Positions 1 to 12,503 are shown, numbered from the stretch's first letter. The stretch: 64,000 nt of DNA from Lolium rigidum (GCF_022539505.1 NC_061514.1:244454124-244518123), one strand, 5' to 3'. Program-made: numbers and translations. The notes: generated from the letters alone by a model not told the origin.

Positions 1-1379
1 CCAGATTCACCACAAGACAAGTTCACCTTAGCTCTCAAAATTGTTACAGGTACACACTGATCAATTCATTGATCAACATATTTTGGGAGTATCACATTGG
101 TTATTCATTCAAATTCTTCTCGGTGTCAGTTATATACTCCATGTGCTAATGATCGAGTATGCAATGCAATGTGCAATATTCAGGAGTCAGCGTGGGAGTG
201 ATCTTGTTAGGGTCCATGTGCTGCTGCCTCTGCCTGGCGCGGCAGAAGAGCAAGCTCGTCAGAACAAAGCAGAAATTCTTCGAGCACAACGGAGGCGTCA
301 TCCTGCAGCAACAAATGCAGTCATACGGTAGCACCACCGGCGGGTTCAAGATTTTCTCCGCTGAAGAGCTCAAGAAGGCAACCAACAACTTCGCCGCCGA
401 CCAGATCCTCGGTCGTGGCGGCCACGGCATCGTCTATAGAGGTGTCCTCGCAGACGATTCGGTGGTGGCCATCAAGAAGTCCAAGTTGATGGAGGAGACC
501 GAGACCAAGGAGTTCACAAGGGAGATGTTCATTCTCTCCCAAATTAACCACCGGAACGTCGTCAAGCTGCTCGGCTGCTGTCTTGAGGTGGAGGTGCCGA
601 TGCTGGTATATGAGTACGTCTCAAATGGCACCCTATACCAGTACATCCATGGAGGCAAGGGCCTTGATGCCAACACGCCCTTGGATACCCGTCTCCGGAT
701 AGCGGCCGAGTCGGCCGAGGCGCTGGCCTACATGCACTCATCGGCCTCGCCACCGATCCTCCACGGTGACGTCAAGACGGCTAACATCCTGCTCAACAGC
801 AGCCTCACCGCAAAAGTAACAGACTTTGGGGCATCAAAGCTGGCTCCAAATGATGAGGCCGAGATCGCCACGCTAGTGCAAGGCACCTGCGGTTACCTGG
901 ACCCCGAGTACCTTATGACATGCAGGTTGACTGACAAGAGCGATGTGTATAGCTTTGCTGTCGTTCTACTGGAGCTGCTGACCAGGAAGAAGGTTCTCTG
1001 TTTTGACGGCCCGGAAGAAAATAGGAGCCTTGTGTCACGTTTCATAATGGCCGTGAAAGCCGGCCGGCATGAAGAGCTCATGGATGACAGTGTGAGGAAG
1101 GAGATGGGGCAGGAGGCTCTCCAAGAGGTATCACACCTCCTCATGCGATGCGTTAGCATGAACGGCGAGGAACGTCCGGGGATGAAGGAGATTGCGGAGA
1201 GGCTGGAGGCACTGAGAAGATACCAGCGGCATCCTTGGGGCCAGGCTGCTGGTGGTGATTCGGAGGAGGAGGACAGGAGCTTGCTTGGGAGGAACCAACA
1301 CCGTGATGTGGACTATAAATTCAGACCTCATGACGTGCTTGATCTTGAGGGGAGCAGTACACGCTATTTCAGCGTGTAG
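1..1379 (+). CDS. Wall-associated receptor kinase-like protein, 3' part (5' end outside window)
   Basis: Two exons can be read: 1-49 and 184-1379, separated by a 134-bp GT-AG intron (50-183, phase 1; the split codon is G|GA). The joined frame runs from a juxtamembrane stretch (FTLALKIVTG, then VSVGVILLG) into a basic segment and a complete kinase domain. Numbering from the ATG at 159: glycine loop GRGGHG about 85-90, ATP-binding Lys in VAIKK about 106, catalytic HGDVKTANILL about 202-212, DFG at 222-224, and GTCGYLDPEY about 242-251. The HGD instead of HRD makes it a non-RD kinase, normal for the WAK family. The tail DVLDLEGSSTRYFSV is WAK-like. By family it would be a plasma-membrane receptor kinase sensing cell-wall pectin or damage signals. 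The galacturonan-binding and EGF exons must lie upstream of base 1. The ATG at 159 lies in the intron and is not the true start. No disrupting stop is seen. Confidence 0.93.
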
Positions 1380-1752
1380 GTCCATCGTTTTAACGTTTTT
1401 CTTAAGCCACTAGGCACGCTTTATTGATTTATTGGAAATGAAGAAAAATAAGCTTCATGTTGAATTCCCATCTGAACTTGAGTGTTTGTTGATAGAGAGT
1501 GGATTTTGATATGCCCTGTTGTTTCTCCAGTTTTATGTTCGTTCTGTTTGTAGAAGTTCATTACTGCTGCGCATCAATACTAGCTTATGTAATCAATCTT
1601 ACTATGTTGAGAGGATTTTTTTTTATCGAAAAAAAGGAGACCACCGCCAAGGACAAGGTGCGAGTTTCTTCTCGTGATCTGGTCTACATGTATGCCAAAT
1701 GGGTCAAGTCTAAATTCTTGTTTTATGTCAAGAGATGGATCAAGTCGCCTCT
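1380..1752 (+). other. 3' flank of the kinase gene
   Basis: AT-rich sequence directly after the kinase stop codon, probably 3' UTR and downstream flank. Short A/T runs occur (around 1436-1450 and 1617-1636) but I could not pick a polyadenylation site. No coding frame with recognisable similarity is present. Confidence 0.5.
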
Positions 1753-2393
1753 CGTTCCCCATCTACAGTAGATCGAGCGATTTCTGAAAACCACCGTTGC
1801 TTCCACCTCGCCGGCGTCGATCCGGCCGATTCCTCACCCTCCGGCAGACGCTCCGGCGGCGGGAGTATGGGGGATCGACGGATCGTGCCGTGTATATAGC
1901 GTAGGGAGTAGTGGTTCGGCAGCTGGCGGTGCTGAGGAGATGGCAGCGTCGTCGGTGTGCTTTTGGTGGGCAGTTTCCATCTCCGCCGCTCTGGTTGCTC
2001 CGGTGGAGCGCCGTGGCGGTCCTGCTGCCCCTTGCGCGGCTGCGGCTCGTCGGAGCTGCGGTGCGCGGTGCCCCTGCGCCGGTGGCCGAGTGGTGGCGGC
2101 AACGGCTTTTGAAGATCTCGAAGGTGCGGTTGCAGGTGACCAAGCTGGCGTCGTCGTTTGCTGCGCAAGGTGGAGGTGCTCAGGCACCGAGGAGCGTTGA
2201 CTTCTTGCTCGCATGGGGGTTCCTCCCAGTCCAAGCGTATGGAGGAGAAGCGACAGGATTCGCCGGCGTAGCGTCTTGCTCGGCGGAGACGACGACAGGG
2301 CTCGGATGGGTTACAATGTAATTTTTCTTTTTTCTGGGCTTATCTGTAAGATACTTGGTTAATTGCAATCAAGTCCTTCCTCGCAAAAAAAAA
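1753..2393 (+). mobile_element. Possible short non-LTR retroposon with poly(A) tail
   Basis: A GC-rich body is followed by an AT-rich 3' end (around 2312-2383) and a run of about 12 A at 2384-2395, as in a retroposed transcript. The sequence AAGTAGCCTCT at 2394-2404 matches AAGTCGCCTCT at 1742-1752 at 10 of 11 positions and could be a decayed TSD. Open frames exist on both strands but none shows a known domain; they look like products of GC-rich composition. It could be a 5'-truncated LINE, a SINE-like unit or a processed pseudogene. Confidence 0.35.
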
Positions 2394-2404
2394 AAGTAGC
2401 CTCT

Positions 2405-2818
2405 TAGAATATGTATTGTATCTCTGTCCCGTTTACTCATAGTAGCAATGACTAGACGCCCGTTAACGCTCAATAATTTGAACCGTGTGAGTCCTGACAC
2501 GGATACAACGCGCGTACGGAAATGCTTTCGGGACCGTAATCGGAAATACGCATACGGCCTTGCCAAGAAGTCAGAACGATTGCCAGGAGGAGCAGTCCCT
2601 CCCACTGACTGACCACCAGCCGGCTCCTCCCCCTCTTACTCCGACTTGTCCTCCTCCTCCGACAAAGGCGAAAGGAAGGACGACGAAGATTGCACATGCT
2701 TTCGTATATGGAAAACGTATGCGATGATAAGTATTACACATGGTTTCTGATATGTATAAAAAACATTGAATCTATTATTTGTGAGTATTTTGGTTGTGAA
2801 ATATTCCCTCAAGTTCAC
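2405..2818. other. Unassigned flank of element A
   Basis: Unique-looking sequence between the putative retroposon and the chromovirus. No coding frame or terminal repeat recognised. Its last five bases (TTCAC, 2814-2818) are the left TSD of element A, so this stretch was once contiguous with 54385 onward. Confidence 0.5.
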
Positions 2819-4929
2819 TGTAATAATCCAGAACATAGGAACATCGAAGGGTAGATTTAGGAATGGGATGTGCATTTCATCGCAAAACAAGGGAAATTTT
2901 CGCGCCTTATTGCAACTAAACCTAAGAGGGGTCGAGGTTCTCTCTCAATTGCAATTAGGGTTAGGCAAGTTGAGTTATGAATTTTGACATGAACTCTTTT
3001 GTATCTTGTTGATTTTGGAATTGATTTCATTTAACAAGTTAAATTGAATTTATAACTCAAAGAATAAACAATAAGCATTATTGAAAATGAAATATGAATT
3101 CATCATTCAAATACAACTCATAATTCAAATGAATTTGAATTGCAAATTGAAATATAAATATAACAAACATTTAAAATTGAATTATACAAATACAAATGAG
3201 CTCATAGTTAAACCTTGAGTTTTATTGATAGACTTACACACATACATTGTCTTTACAATATTCTTAATACAAGAACTTAATGAAAAAAATAAACAAAAAT
3301 AAAAATAAAAATACATTATTTGATCCTAAACTAAAATACTAAATTTATGACTTGGAAGAAATGCTTCTGTGGTCATATTCACCTTCAAAACTTGCAAGAA
3401 CAAAGAGAAATACTATACAGGGGTAAATAGAAAGTCAGTATTCAGTTTTGGAATGAACCAAGTGTCACAGACACTTGTGCTTGTCCAAAATCCTGGACAG
3501 CAGAAGGATAAGATGAAGCAGACCAAACCTGAGCATGTACAGGGGCTCAAGTTTCACCATTTGAGCACACAACTCATGGGTTGCTGTGCAAGCAACAGCA
3601 AGGCAAGGCAAGGCAAAGCCTAGTCACCAGGCCAAGCCAGGCTTGTGTGGCATGGACAGAGAAGAAGTATCAGGGGTATAAAAAGAGCACAAACCCTAGA
3701 AATGGTGCACAGTCGACATATAAATATTCACCAGGCAACCAGAGAGTGAAATAGGATAGAGTTCATCCTTGTTCTTGCTCAAGAACAGCACCAACCATCA
3801 CAGAACCCAACCAAACATCCAAAACCACCAACCAATCAACCAGATAGCATGGTGAACTAAGGAGGAGATCAACCAGGAGCTAGGAGGTGAAGGGCTGTGA
3901 ACATAAACCAACCAGAAGCACTGCAACAATACAATATTTCTTTCTAGGAGCTGGAACAAGGTATACCAAGTTCCTGGAGTGCATCCAATGGATCCAATCC
4001 ATTATTTATGCATGACACAGGTCATGGGATTGAGCAGATGCTCAAGGGGTGATCATCACTTGGCTTTACCAAGGATCACTGGCAGAAGAGGAAACCACTA
4101 GAACTAGATCATCCAGACACAATTTCTGTTCAAATAAACTAGAATACATGCATAGATGTGCACACAAGCAAGCACACATGCACAGATAGCACCAGTAGAT
4201 GAATTACTAGGAATAGCAATTACAAAGAACCACCCAGTGAAACCTAAGCAAGTGACCATCAGGAAACCCTAGAATTTCTTCACAGGTTAGCATAATGGCT
4301 TTCATATTTATTATGATTCCCAATTATGCAAGCAAAGATGAGTAGCCAACCAGATATAGCCAACTGTGTGAGCAACCATTCAGTAGCCATGCTACTGAGG
4401 TCACATCAAACACAAATCCATCCAATCGAATCAAAACAATAAGTCATCATGATCCAGTAATGGATTCCGACTTTATTTATTTCCAAATGATCATGGAAAT
4501 ATCAATTCATGCTTAGCAAGTCATTTAATCAACACTGCATAAGCAACACTGCATAAGCAGTTCATCAATAATTAATCCATCTAGGCATGAATACATAACC
4601 AATCCATGCACTAAGCATACAGTGGCATCACTGAGAGGCAACAAAAACATACACCATGTCATCCTAGTCACTGGAACAAGTCCAGGGAGTTATGGATGGC
4701 AGCAGCACACACACACAGGGGCATAGGCATGCATGAGTACCAGCATCAGCAAGCAAACCATCTATTTAGCAAAGGAATCCATCAGTAACCAGCCACTAGC
4801 ATTTAATTGATCAAATGGATCAATTAGAGCAAGCACAAGGCAAAGCATAGCATCAGAGACAAGAAGGGATCCAAGAAATAGATCAACTGAAGCCTACACA
4901 GAGCATGAGTGTCAGTGAAGCAAACCTAG
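2819..4929 (+). repeat. Element A 5' LTR, first segment
   Basis: Matches the 3' LTR from 49373 onward with small indels. Compared with the 3' copy it has an extra stretch of about 36 bp near 4374-4410 and a tandem AACACTGCATAAGC duplication near 4530-4560. It ends at the CCTAG (4925-4929) duplicated by insertion of element B and continues at 40093. Confidence 0.93.
3677..3685 (+). promoter_or_regulatory. TATA box in 5' LTR of element A
   Basis: TATAAAAAG about 0.86 kb into the LTR, with the same motif at the same place in the 3' LTR (50207-50215). If it is the core promoter, the transcribed part of the LTR (R plus U5) is about 4 kb, unusually long. Confidence 0.55.
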
Positions 4930-5879
4930 TGAAAGATCGAGATGTCGCCTAGAGGGGGGGTGAATAGGCGTTTAAAAACTCTTACGGATTTGTCTTGTAA
5001 GAATGCGGAATTAAACTAACGTTTAGTTTACAAGCACAAACCCTAAATATGCTAAGATCAACTAAGTGTAACAATAACAACTAGAGCTAAGCAAGATAGG
5101 CACAAGATATATGTGGCACAATTGATAGCAAGATATATGTACTTCAAGCACGATGGCTATCACAAGGAAAGAGAGCTCGGGTATAGAAATAACCGAGGCA
5201 CGCGGAGACGAGGATGTATTCCCGTGTTCCCTTCCTTTGCAAGAAGGTACGTCACGTTTGGAGGAGTGGAGGTCCACGAAGGATTCCCCGCGCCACGAAG
5301 GCTCACCCTATTCTCCGAACCACACTCACGAAGGATAATGGACCTTTCCTTATGGTTAGCTTTTCCTCCGCTCCGGAGATGGCAAGCTCCACAACCACTT
5401 CACAAGCTCCACGGAGGAGAAGCCCGGGCCTCTTCACAATCTTCTTGAAGAGATCACCGGAGCACCAACCGCCAAGCCAACTAGGAGGTCTCCCTCCAAT
5501 AGTAACAAGCTCACGGTCTCTCACTCGAACTAATCGTGGTGGAGAGCTCAACACTATGCAATGATGCAAAGCAAGAACACTAGAGGTGTTCAAGTCCTTG
5601 ACACTCAAATCCCACCCAAACAACAAATGCTAGGATGAGATTGGAGAGGAAGAACAATGAGGAAAGTCAACAAAAGACTCCAAGATCTAGATCCCAAGAT
5701 TTCCCCTCATTTAGAGGAGAAATGGATCGGTGGATGTGTAGATCTAGATCTCCTATCTTAGATCCCTCAAGAATGAGCAAGAATCATGGGGGGAGACAAG
5801 AGAGAGAGCAAGTTCTTCAAAAGCAACAATGGAGGAGAGAGAATAGAAGAACTAGCCCAGCCCAAGGTGGAAGAAGGGC

Positions 5880-5887
5880 TATTTATA
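5880..5887 (-). promoter_or_regulatory. TATA box in left LTR of element B
   Basis: TATAAATA on the minus strand, conserved in the right LTR at 38324-38331, just upstream (in the sense of the element) of the sequence running into the primer site. Confidence 0.5.
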
Positions 5888-6420
5888 GCCCAAGAGCAAA
5901 TATAACCGTTGGGGGGAAAGACAGAAAAAACTGCAGGAAAAACGGGCGAGAAGTCGGCCCGGCCCGGCCGACCGGATCCCAGTGCCGAGGAGGCGGGGCC
6001 GGGGTCCGGTCGGGCCGGCCCAGCAGCCGGGCGGGGCGGCGCGCCGCACTGGGCGGCAGATAGGCCAGGGCGGCGCAGGAGAGTGGGCCGCGTGGGGGGG
6101 GGGGGAAGTGAGGCCCAGAAGGTGCTGCACCCGGCCGGGCCGGGGCGGACGCCGGGCAGGACGGTTGCCTGCCGGCTCCTGGGCCGGATGGAGCTGGTCG
6201 GCCCACGGGACGCCGCCCGGCTGGCATGAGCGCCCGGGCCGGTGTCGGCCGGGTGGGCCGGCGTGTGGGCCGGCAGGCCGGTCGGCCGGCCGGCTGCCCC
6301 TCCCCTTTTCTTTTTCTTTTTATTCTTTTCTCTTTTTTCCTTTTTCTTTAATAACGAATATTCCCGAACTCCGATTCGAATGAAACAAATTTTGTTTGGA
6401 AGATAACAACAAAGGCTATC

Positions 6421-6841
6421 GACCCGGACGTTTGGAACCTGGGTGCGCGCACACCCATTTACGAAAAGTTCAAAAAAATGTTATTTAAAAGTTTCAAAAA
6501 AATGTGAAGTAAAATTTTGCATGTACATATTATGTTGATACTTACTCGTGTGAGTTTTCACGAAAAAATACCATTGTGTGTGGCCTGCATAAAAATGACA
6601 AATATCCAAATGAGAATAGTGAATAGGAATTTTACTATTCACAGGAATAGGAATTTGCATTTTGTCATTTTTGTGTAGGTCACACACAATGGTATTTTTC
6701 CGTGAAAACACACACGAGTAAGTATCAACATAATATATACATGCAAATTTACTTCACATTTTTTTGAAACTTTTAAATAGCATTTTTTTGAACTTTTCGT
6801 AAATGGGTGCGCGCGCACCCAGGTTCCATTCACCATTTCCG
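6421..6841. mobile_element. Long-hairpin MITE (Mutator-like) in the left LTR of B
   Basis: The right LTR of B has an uninterrupted site here. In this copy CAAAGGCTATC is repeated at 6410-6420 and 6842-6852, an 8-11 bp TSD typical of Mutator-type elements (1-2 bases of the boundary are ambiguous). Nearly the whole 421 bp is one inverted repeat: GGAACCTGGGTGCGCGC near the left end is mirrored by GCGCGCACCCAGGTTCC near the right end, and the A-rich arms pair to a centre near 6630. The outermost 13-15 bases are diverged. No coding capacity. Confidence 0.85.
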
Positions 6842-7831
6842 CAAAGGCTATCCAATAGAAAGTGAAAACACACGAATCTGTAGGAGGGGATTTTATCATG
6901 AATATAAAAGGTAGAACCTTATATCATGAATAACCGGTAAAATCACCCAAGCTCGAAAACGCAATAGAAGATGCATGGGGATTCCGTTTTCGATGAACTT
7001 GGGCTTGTTGTAAAGCTAGAAACAAGCTCAAGAACCTCACACAGAGAAACACCAAGAAACAATAGGGATATGCAAAGTATGCAAAGGATTGAGCTCCCTA
7101 AGACGATGTGATCAAGTTACCCAACCGAAAGCCCCTCTTAATAGTGCGGCTATCTATCCTATAATCCAGTCTCCCATCAACCACCTTGAGACCGGTAAAA
7201 GGAAAACCTAGCAAGGTCATACCTTTGCCTTGCGCATCCCACTTGATCTTGATGATAGCTCTTCAAGCTCCACTCAAGCCGGAATGCCTCACTTGATCAT
7301 CGTTGCTTCATGAAGACTCACAAATGCTCCCCCATACACCATGATGGGAAAGCTCCATTGATGCACATCTTCACATGTCCATTATCACCAAATGGATGGC
7401 AAGCTTCAAGCATGTGATCCACTTGAGATGATCATCTTGAACTTGCCCAACTCAACCTTGTATCTTCTCATACTCTATCATAATATCTTGAGGTGTATAT
7501 AAAGAATTCTTCACTTGGAATCAAGCTCTCAAGATCTTGATTATCCATTGCTTATCACATAAGATAGAGCATGGCTAATATTGAGTTCCACATAAGAACT
7601 CCATCTTCATTTCTTCTTCTTGATCATATCACATATATATCTTCAAAACGATGATCTTGATGCCAATACACAAGGTATACCTTTATCTTCATGGCATCCA
7701 TACTTGAATCCAACACATGGAATACAAGTAGTACCTATGGAATATTCCTTCATATAAACTCAATGAAAATATTAGTCCATAGGGGTTGTCATTAATTACC
7801 AAAACCACACATAGGGGCAATATACCCTTAC

Positions 7832-7848
7832 AATCTCCCCCATTTTGG
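7832..7848 (-). other. Polypurine tract of element B
   Basis: On the minus strand this reads CCAAAATGGGGGAGAT directly before the LTR start TGTAAGGG, the normal position of the plus-strand primer. Three similar tracts lie further inside the element. Confidence 0.75.
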
Positions 7849-10800
7849 TAATTGATGACAACCACAATAAGAGGGTTTATATAATGAATATTAGAGACAA
7901 GTACGCAACTTATCCGAGAATAAGTTGTATACAAGAGGTTGTATTTGATATGGTCAAGTAACACAAAGCTACTATCCCATATCAAAAACCAACTCTACTC
8001 ACACAACTACACCTAATGCAAGAGATGTGAGTAGAACCAACATATATAGAGCAAAGTCCCCCACAATGTATGCACATGTGATGAACATGAATTCATTGCA
8101 TACACTGTCAAGATTAACCTTCGGGACAGTTTCCACTATATATATACAACCATGCAAGACATATAAATATGGAATGCATGAGAGGCAAAACACTTAAGCA
8201 CAAACCAAACTTAAGTATAAAACCATTCCCTTAAACCCTCTAAACTTCTCCCCCATTGGCATCGAGTGCCAAAATGGGTGAAAAATTTAGAAAGCTAATA
8301 TAATGTGAGTTCCTCCCCAAGGTGTTCACTTCTCATAATTTGAGTGGAATCAAATGCACATATCCAATGATGAATACTTGAAGGAAGTCAAACTATATTG
8401 AGGATCAAAGATTGCACAAGGATAACATGGTGTAGGAAGCTTTAACAAATAAAGCAAGCAATCAAAGATCCAATTGGACAAACAAAGATATCATGATAAG
8501 AGACATATAGTGCTCTAAATAAAATAAGGAAGATCCCCAAGGTTCGTGCATAATTTATAATGTTTGCATTTGAATACAATATGCATAAACATGGAATCTT
8601 CACTCCCTCTATATCATTTAGACCACAAACAAGATAAAGATAATATGCTTATCAAGAACAGCTTGAGTCCAACAAATACGAGATATGAGTGTATGAAGAA
8701 AAACAAATAAACCAAGCACTCATAAATCTTCTTTACCAACACCACTAAAAACAAAAGGGTAAAAGATGGTTGGCAAAGAACAAGGATATCAAGGTGATGG
8801 ATTAACGCTCTTATGTATATAAGTTTCTAAAGTGGACAAAGTGATCCATAAAGAAACATGGATACACAAGAGGTTAACAAAATAAGTAAGACAAGATAGC
8901 CAAGATGAAGTCATAAAATATACCAAAGGAGGTTTGCTTAAGAAGCATATATAGCCTATGGCTCCAATTTTCACTTATGGTATATGAATGAGCTTCAACC
9001 AAGAAAATCTCAAAAACATCACAACTAACAATAAGGGAAGTAAAGCTAGTTGGAATGTTTTGAGAGAGGCAACAAGTATTGCAAATAGGGATTTATTTCG
9101 CAATTTTTATCAAAATTGCACATAAGAGTTCTTTGAGGAATTGATATGCAATAAATTGCTAGAGGGCATATTTGGGTAGGTGAATCATAAACATGATTTT
9201 TATATATTCCCAACATATGCATCTTCTCAAATTACTCAAATGTACAATAAGAAGTTTTACTTTAAAAAGGATTTTTCAAGAACCGCAATATTTTTGAAAT
9301 AAATAATTTCATGCCAAGATACAACCTACAAGAGGTTGGATGCTATATGAGAATGCATGAATAAGATACTTTGTTACCGAGATAGCAATGGCATGATGTA
9401 GTAGATAAGATTTCATCGATCATCCTAGCTTGACTCCAATTATCATATGGTGACCACATCTTCCTTATAGATGAGACAAGCCTCCATTGCATCTCCAATG
9501 TACCTAAAACAACATTCAAGTACATCTTGGTCCCCAAACTCATTGGGTCCAACATGGTTAGACTAATTAACCACAATATATAAGACACACTCCATATAAA
9601 TATGTGCATATTTAGATGAAATTTGAATTTCATGCACATCTTAGCCATTTAGGATTTGAAGGAGTATACCCTATATAATGGATCAAAGAAAGCAAACATG
9701 CTACAAATATAAACAAATTACATATAAGAACACATAAAGATTTTAAAGATCCAAGAAAGATATAATTTGGACAAAACATCAAATGAATTGAAAAAGGCAT
9801 AAAGATGTGACCAAACAAATTTGTTGTCCAAATTATATCAAAGACGCAAATCACAAAAGATTTGTTCAACAAAGTTCAACAAATGAACTAAGAAGAAACC
9901 ATTGAGCATAAAGGATGAAATAAAGCAAACATGCTCAAAGATTTATCTCATTCAAGCAAATAAAATATGTAAGAAGGAATGATATAGCTAACTCCCAAAA
10001 GAGCAAGGTTCGAACAAATAAACCAAACCCTCTACACTTTTCACAATGGCACAATGTACCGTAAAGAAAAGGTTTGTCTTCCAAAACAAACACTTGATAT
10101 GAATTAAGAGAATTTATCAAAAGATTTTTTTAAAAGGGACAAGGAAGACACATGGGAGCAACAAAGATTTCTTGGAAATAAAATAAGGCAATAAGAAGCA
10201 ATCCAAGGTGAAGGCGATCCATAAATTCAACCACATACAAGGTTATCAATTGTCAAAGACAATGAGAATATTGGAATTAACTTCCGGTGGTATATCAACA
10301 ATAATAGTAAGGATCAACTTCACAATAAAAGGCATAGGATAAGTATATAGAATTAAGCACTATGCACGGATGAAGATTCTTGATAGTTTCAATTAGTCAA
10401 ACAATCACGCACGGCAAATAACTTGAAGCAAACGGTATCTCAAATAAGATATAGAGATATGTATTTGAGGAAAAACCGTACCAAGAATTTCTTACTCAAA
10501 CAAGAACCATAAGATGCGCAATAAAAGCTTTTTAATACAAGTGGAGCTTGTTTGAGCAAACATGCCACCTAGGATCAAGATAATTACGTGTATCAACTCT
10601 AAGTGGCATAACCTCATATGTTCACATTTTCTAGGCTTGTGATATGTACAAAATATATTACTCCCCCATAATGTGATAAATCATTTCTTCTAATCAAGAG
10701 GCAATCAAAATCGATTAGAGATGATTAAATGGACATTAGAATTTGAATTTCTCATGAGTATGACACACCACATAGTGACTAGATAATCTTGCAATATCAA

Positions 10801-11232
10801 TACTAAGTGGTGATACTCATGTACACACATTTTAGAGAAAGAGAGATGCACAATGCATATCACTCCCCCAAAATGGGATGTTCCATTAATCATTCAAAGA
10901 GAGCTAAATAAGATGTCATCAAGATGCAATTGGCTCACAACAATACACAAGTATATGATGAGTCAAACAAACATACTTGAATACACAAGATAGGCAAGTA
11001 AGACTCAACAAATACAAACACATATTTGATACAAAACCAAACATGCAAAGGGGCAAGTAACTTACAATAAATTTGAAGAGTTGAAGTATAAGCTACCGCA
11101 AGGAGGAACATTGGATATGAGATATAGATTGTGATCCATACGACTTGACTTGGTCAAAATATAATATATGAAGATCCCTTAATTCTTCATGAAGTAGCCA
11201 AGTCTCCAATGACCTCCACATGCACCTACAGA
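7849..11232 (-). other. Element B internal non-coding region with extra purine tracts
   Basis: About 3.4 kb, strongly AT-rich, with only short broken frames. Purine tracts of the GGGGGAG type (C-rich on the plus strand) occur at about 8246-8258, 10661-10670 and 10862-10876 as well as next to the LTR. Multiple tracts upstream of the 3' LTR are described for Sireviruses. The stretch 9400-9570 looks like a diverged copy of the gag end at 11130-11290. No pol or envelope-like frame could be recognised. Confidence 0.7.
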
Positions 11233-12503
11233 TCAACTTTGAGCTTGTTGGTCCCCAACCAAGTTGGGTCCTAAGAGGTTAGTCACAATAGGCTTGGCAA
11301 CCCAAATGGTTCTTTTCTTGAAACCACTTTGAGTTCCAACAAACTTGGCAAACACATTGCCATCCTTATCCTTACTAAGAGAATAATCATCATCAACAAT
11401 GATAGGGTTGGATAAGGTACCACTTAAACATGAAGAAGCAAAGTGCCCCTTCTCACAGAATAAGTAGCAAGTGTTCCCCTTTCTCTTCTTTATTGATTTC
11501 TTCTCTTGGGGAACAATATCTTGATTCTTCTTGGGAAGTGGCCCATCTTCAACTTGAGTTCGAGCATGAGCTTGACCTTGACCTTGTGGCCGTTTCCCTT
11601 GTCGTTTCTCACTCAAGTGCTTCTTCTTCTTCAATGGGCATGATCTAACATGATGCCCTTCAACCTTGCACTTGAAGCAAACCAACTTGGCCGGATCCTT
11701 GACTTTGTCTTGGCCCTTCTTCTCGTTGCTCTTGCTCTTGGACTTGTTCTTGTTATTGGAGTTGAATCCAAGTCCACTCTTGTCATTGGGGGATTGTTGC
11801 ACACTTAGCATCTTGTCGAGTGCGGATTTCCCTTCATGACGTTTTTCCAAGTCTTTCTTCAAAGAAAGGACTTGGGCCTCGAGCTCTTTGATTTCCTCTA
11901 CATGGTTAGTAGAAATACAAGTACTAGAGGAAGTAGAAGCTTCATTGTTAGAGCAACAAGGCAAAGCAAGTAATCTAACACAAGGTGTGTCACTAGTTTG
12001 ACTAGATGGATTACAAGGACTAGAACATGGCAATATAGCATTTGTAGTAGAGATTGTGCTAATGTCCACATGAGGCTCACAAGATGTTACCTTAGTGATA
12101 CTAGCCTCATGAGCTAACTTTAGCTCATCGTAGGAAGTTAGGAGATCCTCAAGAGAGTGTGAGAGTGTTTTATTGCTTTCTTCCAATTCCCTACAATTGC
12201 TAGTTAGCCAATCAAGTTGAGCCCTTAGCTCAACATTCTCCTTTAAGATAGATGCTTCACAAGAAGTAGAGTTAGTAGCACAAGCATCAACAATAGATTT
12301 TTCATTTTCAAGCTCATAAAATACAATTTTTTGTGTAAGCATAAAGTTAGTATGCTTCTCATCTTTTAGCTCTTGCTTGAGGAGATCTATTCTTAGTCTC
12401 CTATTTTCAACATGGGACTCCAACTCCACTATGTTTTCCTTGTATTTATTCAAGGTTTCCATAGAGTGTTCGAGATTAGCACGAGCTTCTTTATTACCAT
12501 GAA
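11233..12503 (-). pseudogene. Element B gag, C-terminal part
   Basis: The minus-strand frame joins the gag start at 36385-37310 across element C. It contains a coiled-coil-like region (KEARANLEHSMETLNKYKEN onward), a Ser/Thr-rich linker, and a zinc knuckle CFKCKVEGHHVRSC (CX2CX4HX4C). A second knuckle CYLFCEKGHFASSC has altered spacing, so probably a small indel or substitution. The tail IWVAKPIVTNLLGPNL resembles the gag end of Sirevirus-type copia elements, where the protease frame would follow; here a TGA (11233-11235) and AT-rich sequence follow instead. Gag forms the virus-like particle and binds the element RNA. Classed as broken because C splits the gene. Confidence 0.85.

Larger units (their letters stand above)
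4930..7831 (-). repeat. Element B 3' LTR (left copy)
   Basis: Direct match to 37368-40087. It contains a GC- and CpG-rich block (about 5940-6300), as Sirevirus LTRs often do, and a hairpin MITE at 6421-6841 missing from the other copy. Long open frames in the GC-rich block are composition artefacts. Confidence 0.92.

Noticed and set aside
159..183. ATG at 159 as the start of the kinase
   Set aside because: It lies inside an intron; the upstream exon 1-49 joins in frame at G|GA and gives the expected WAK juxtamembrane sequence.
1740..2321. Overlapping frames of 126-164 codons on both strands
   Set aside because: No domain, biased composition, and both strands equally open; explained by GC-rich retroposon-like sequence.
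4700..4720. Short (AC)n run as a notable microsatellite
   Set aside because: Only a few units, present in both LTRs of A, and of no structural consequence.
5883..6383. Open frames in the GC-rich part of the left LTR of B, with counterparts at 38181-38891
   Set aside because: CpG-rich LTR sequence with few stop codons; proteins are low-complexity Gly/Arg/Pro and the frames differ between the two LTR copies.
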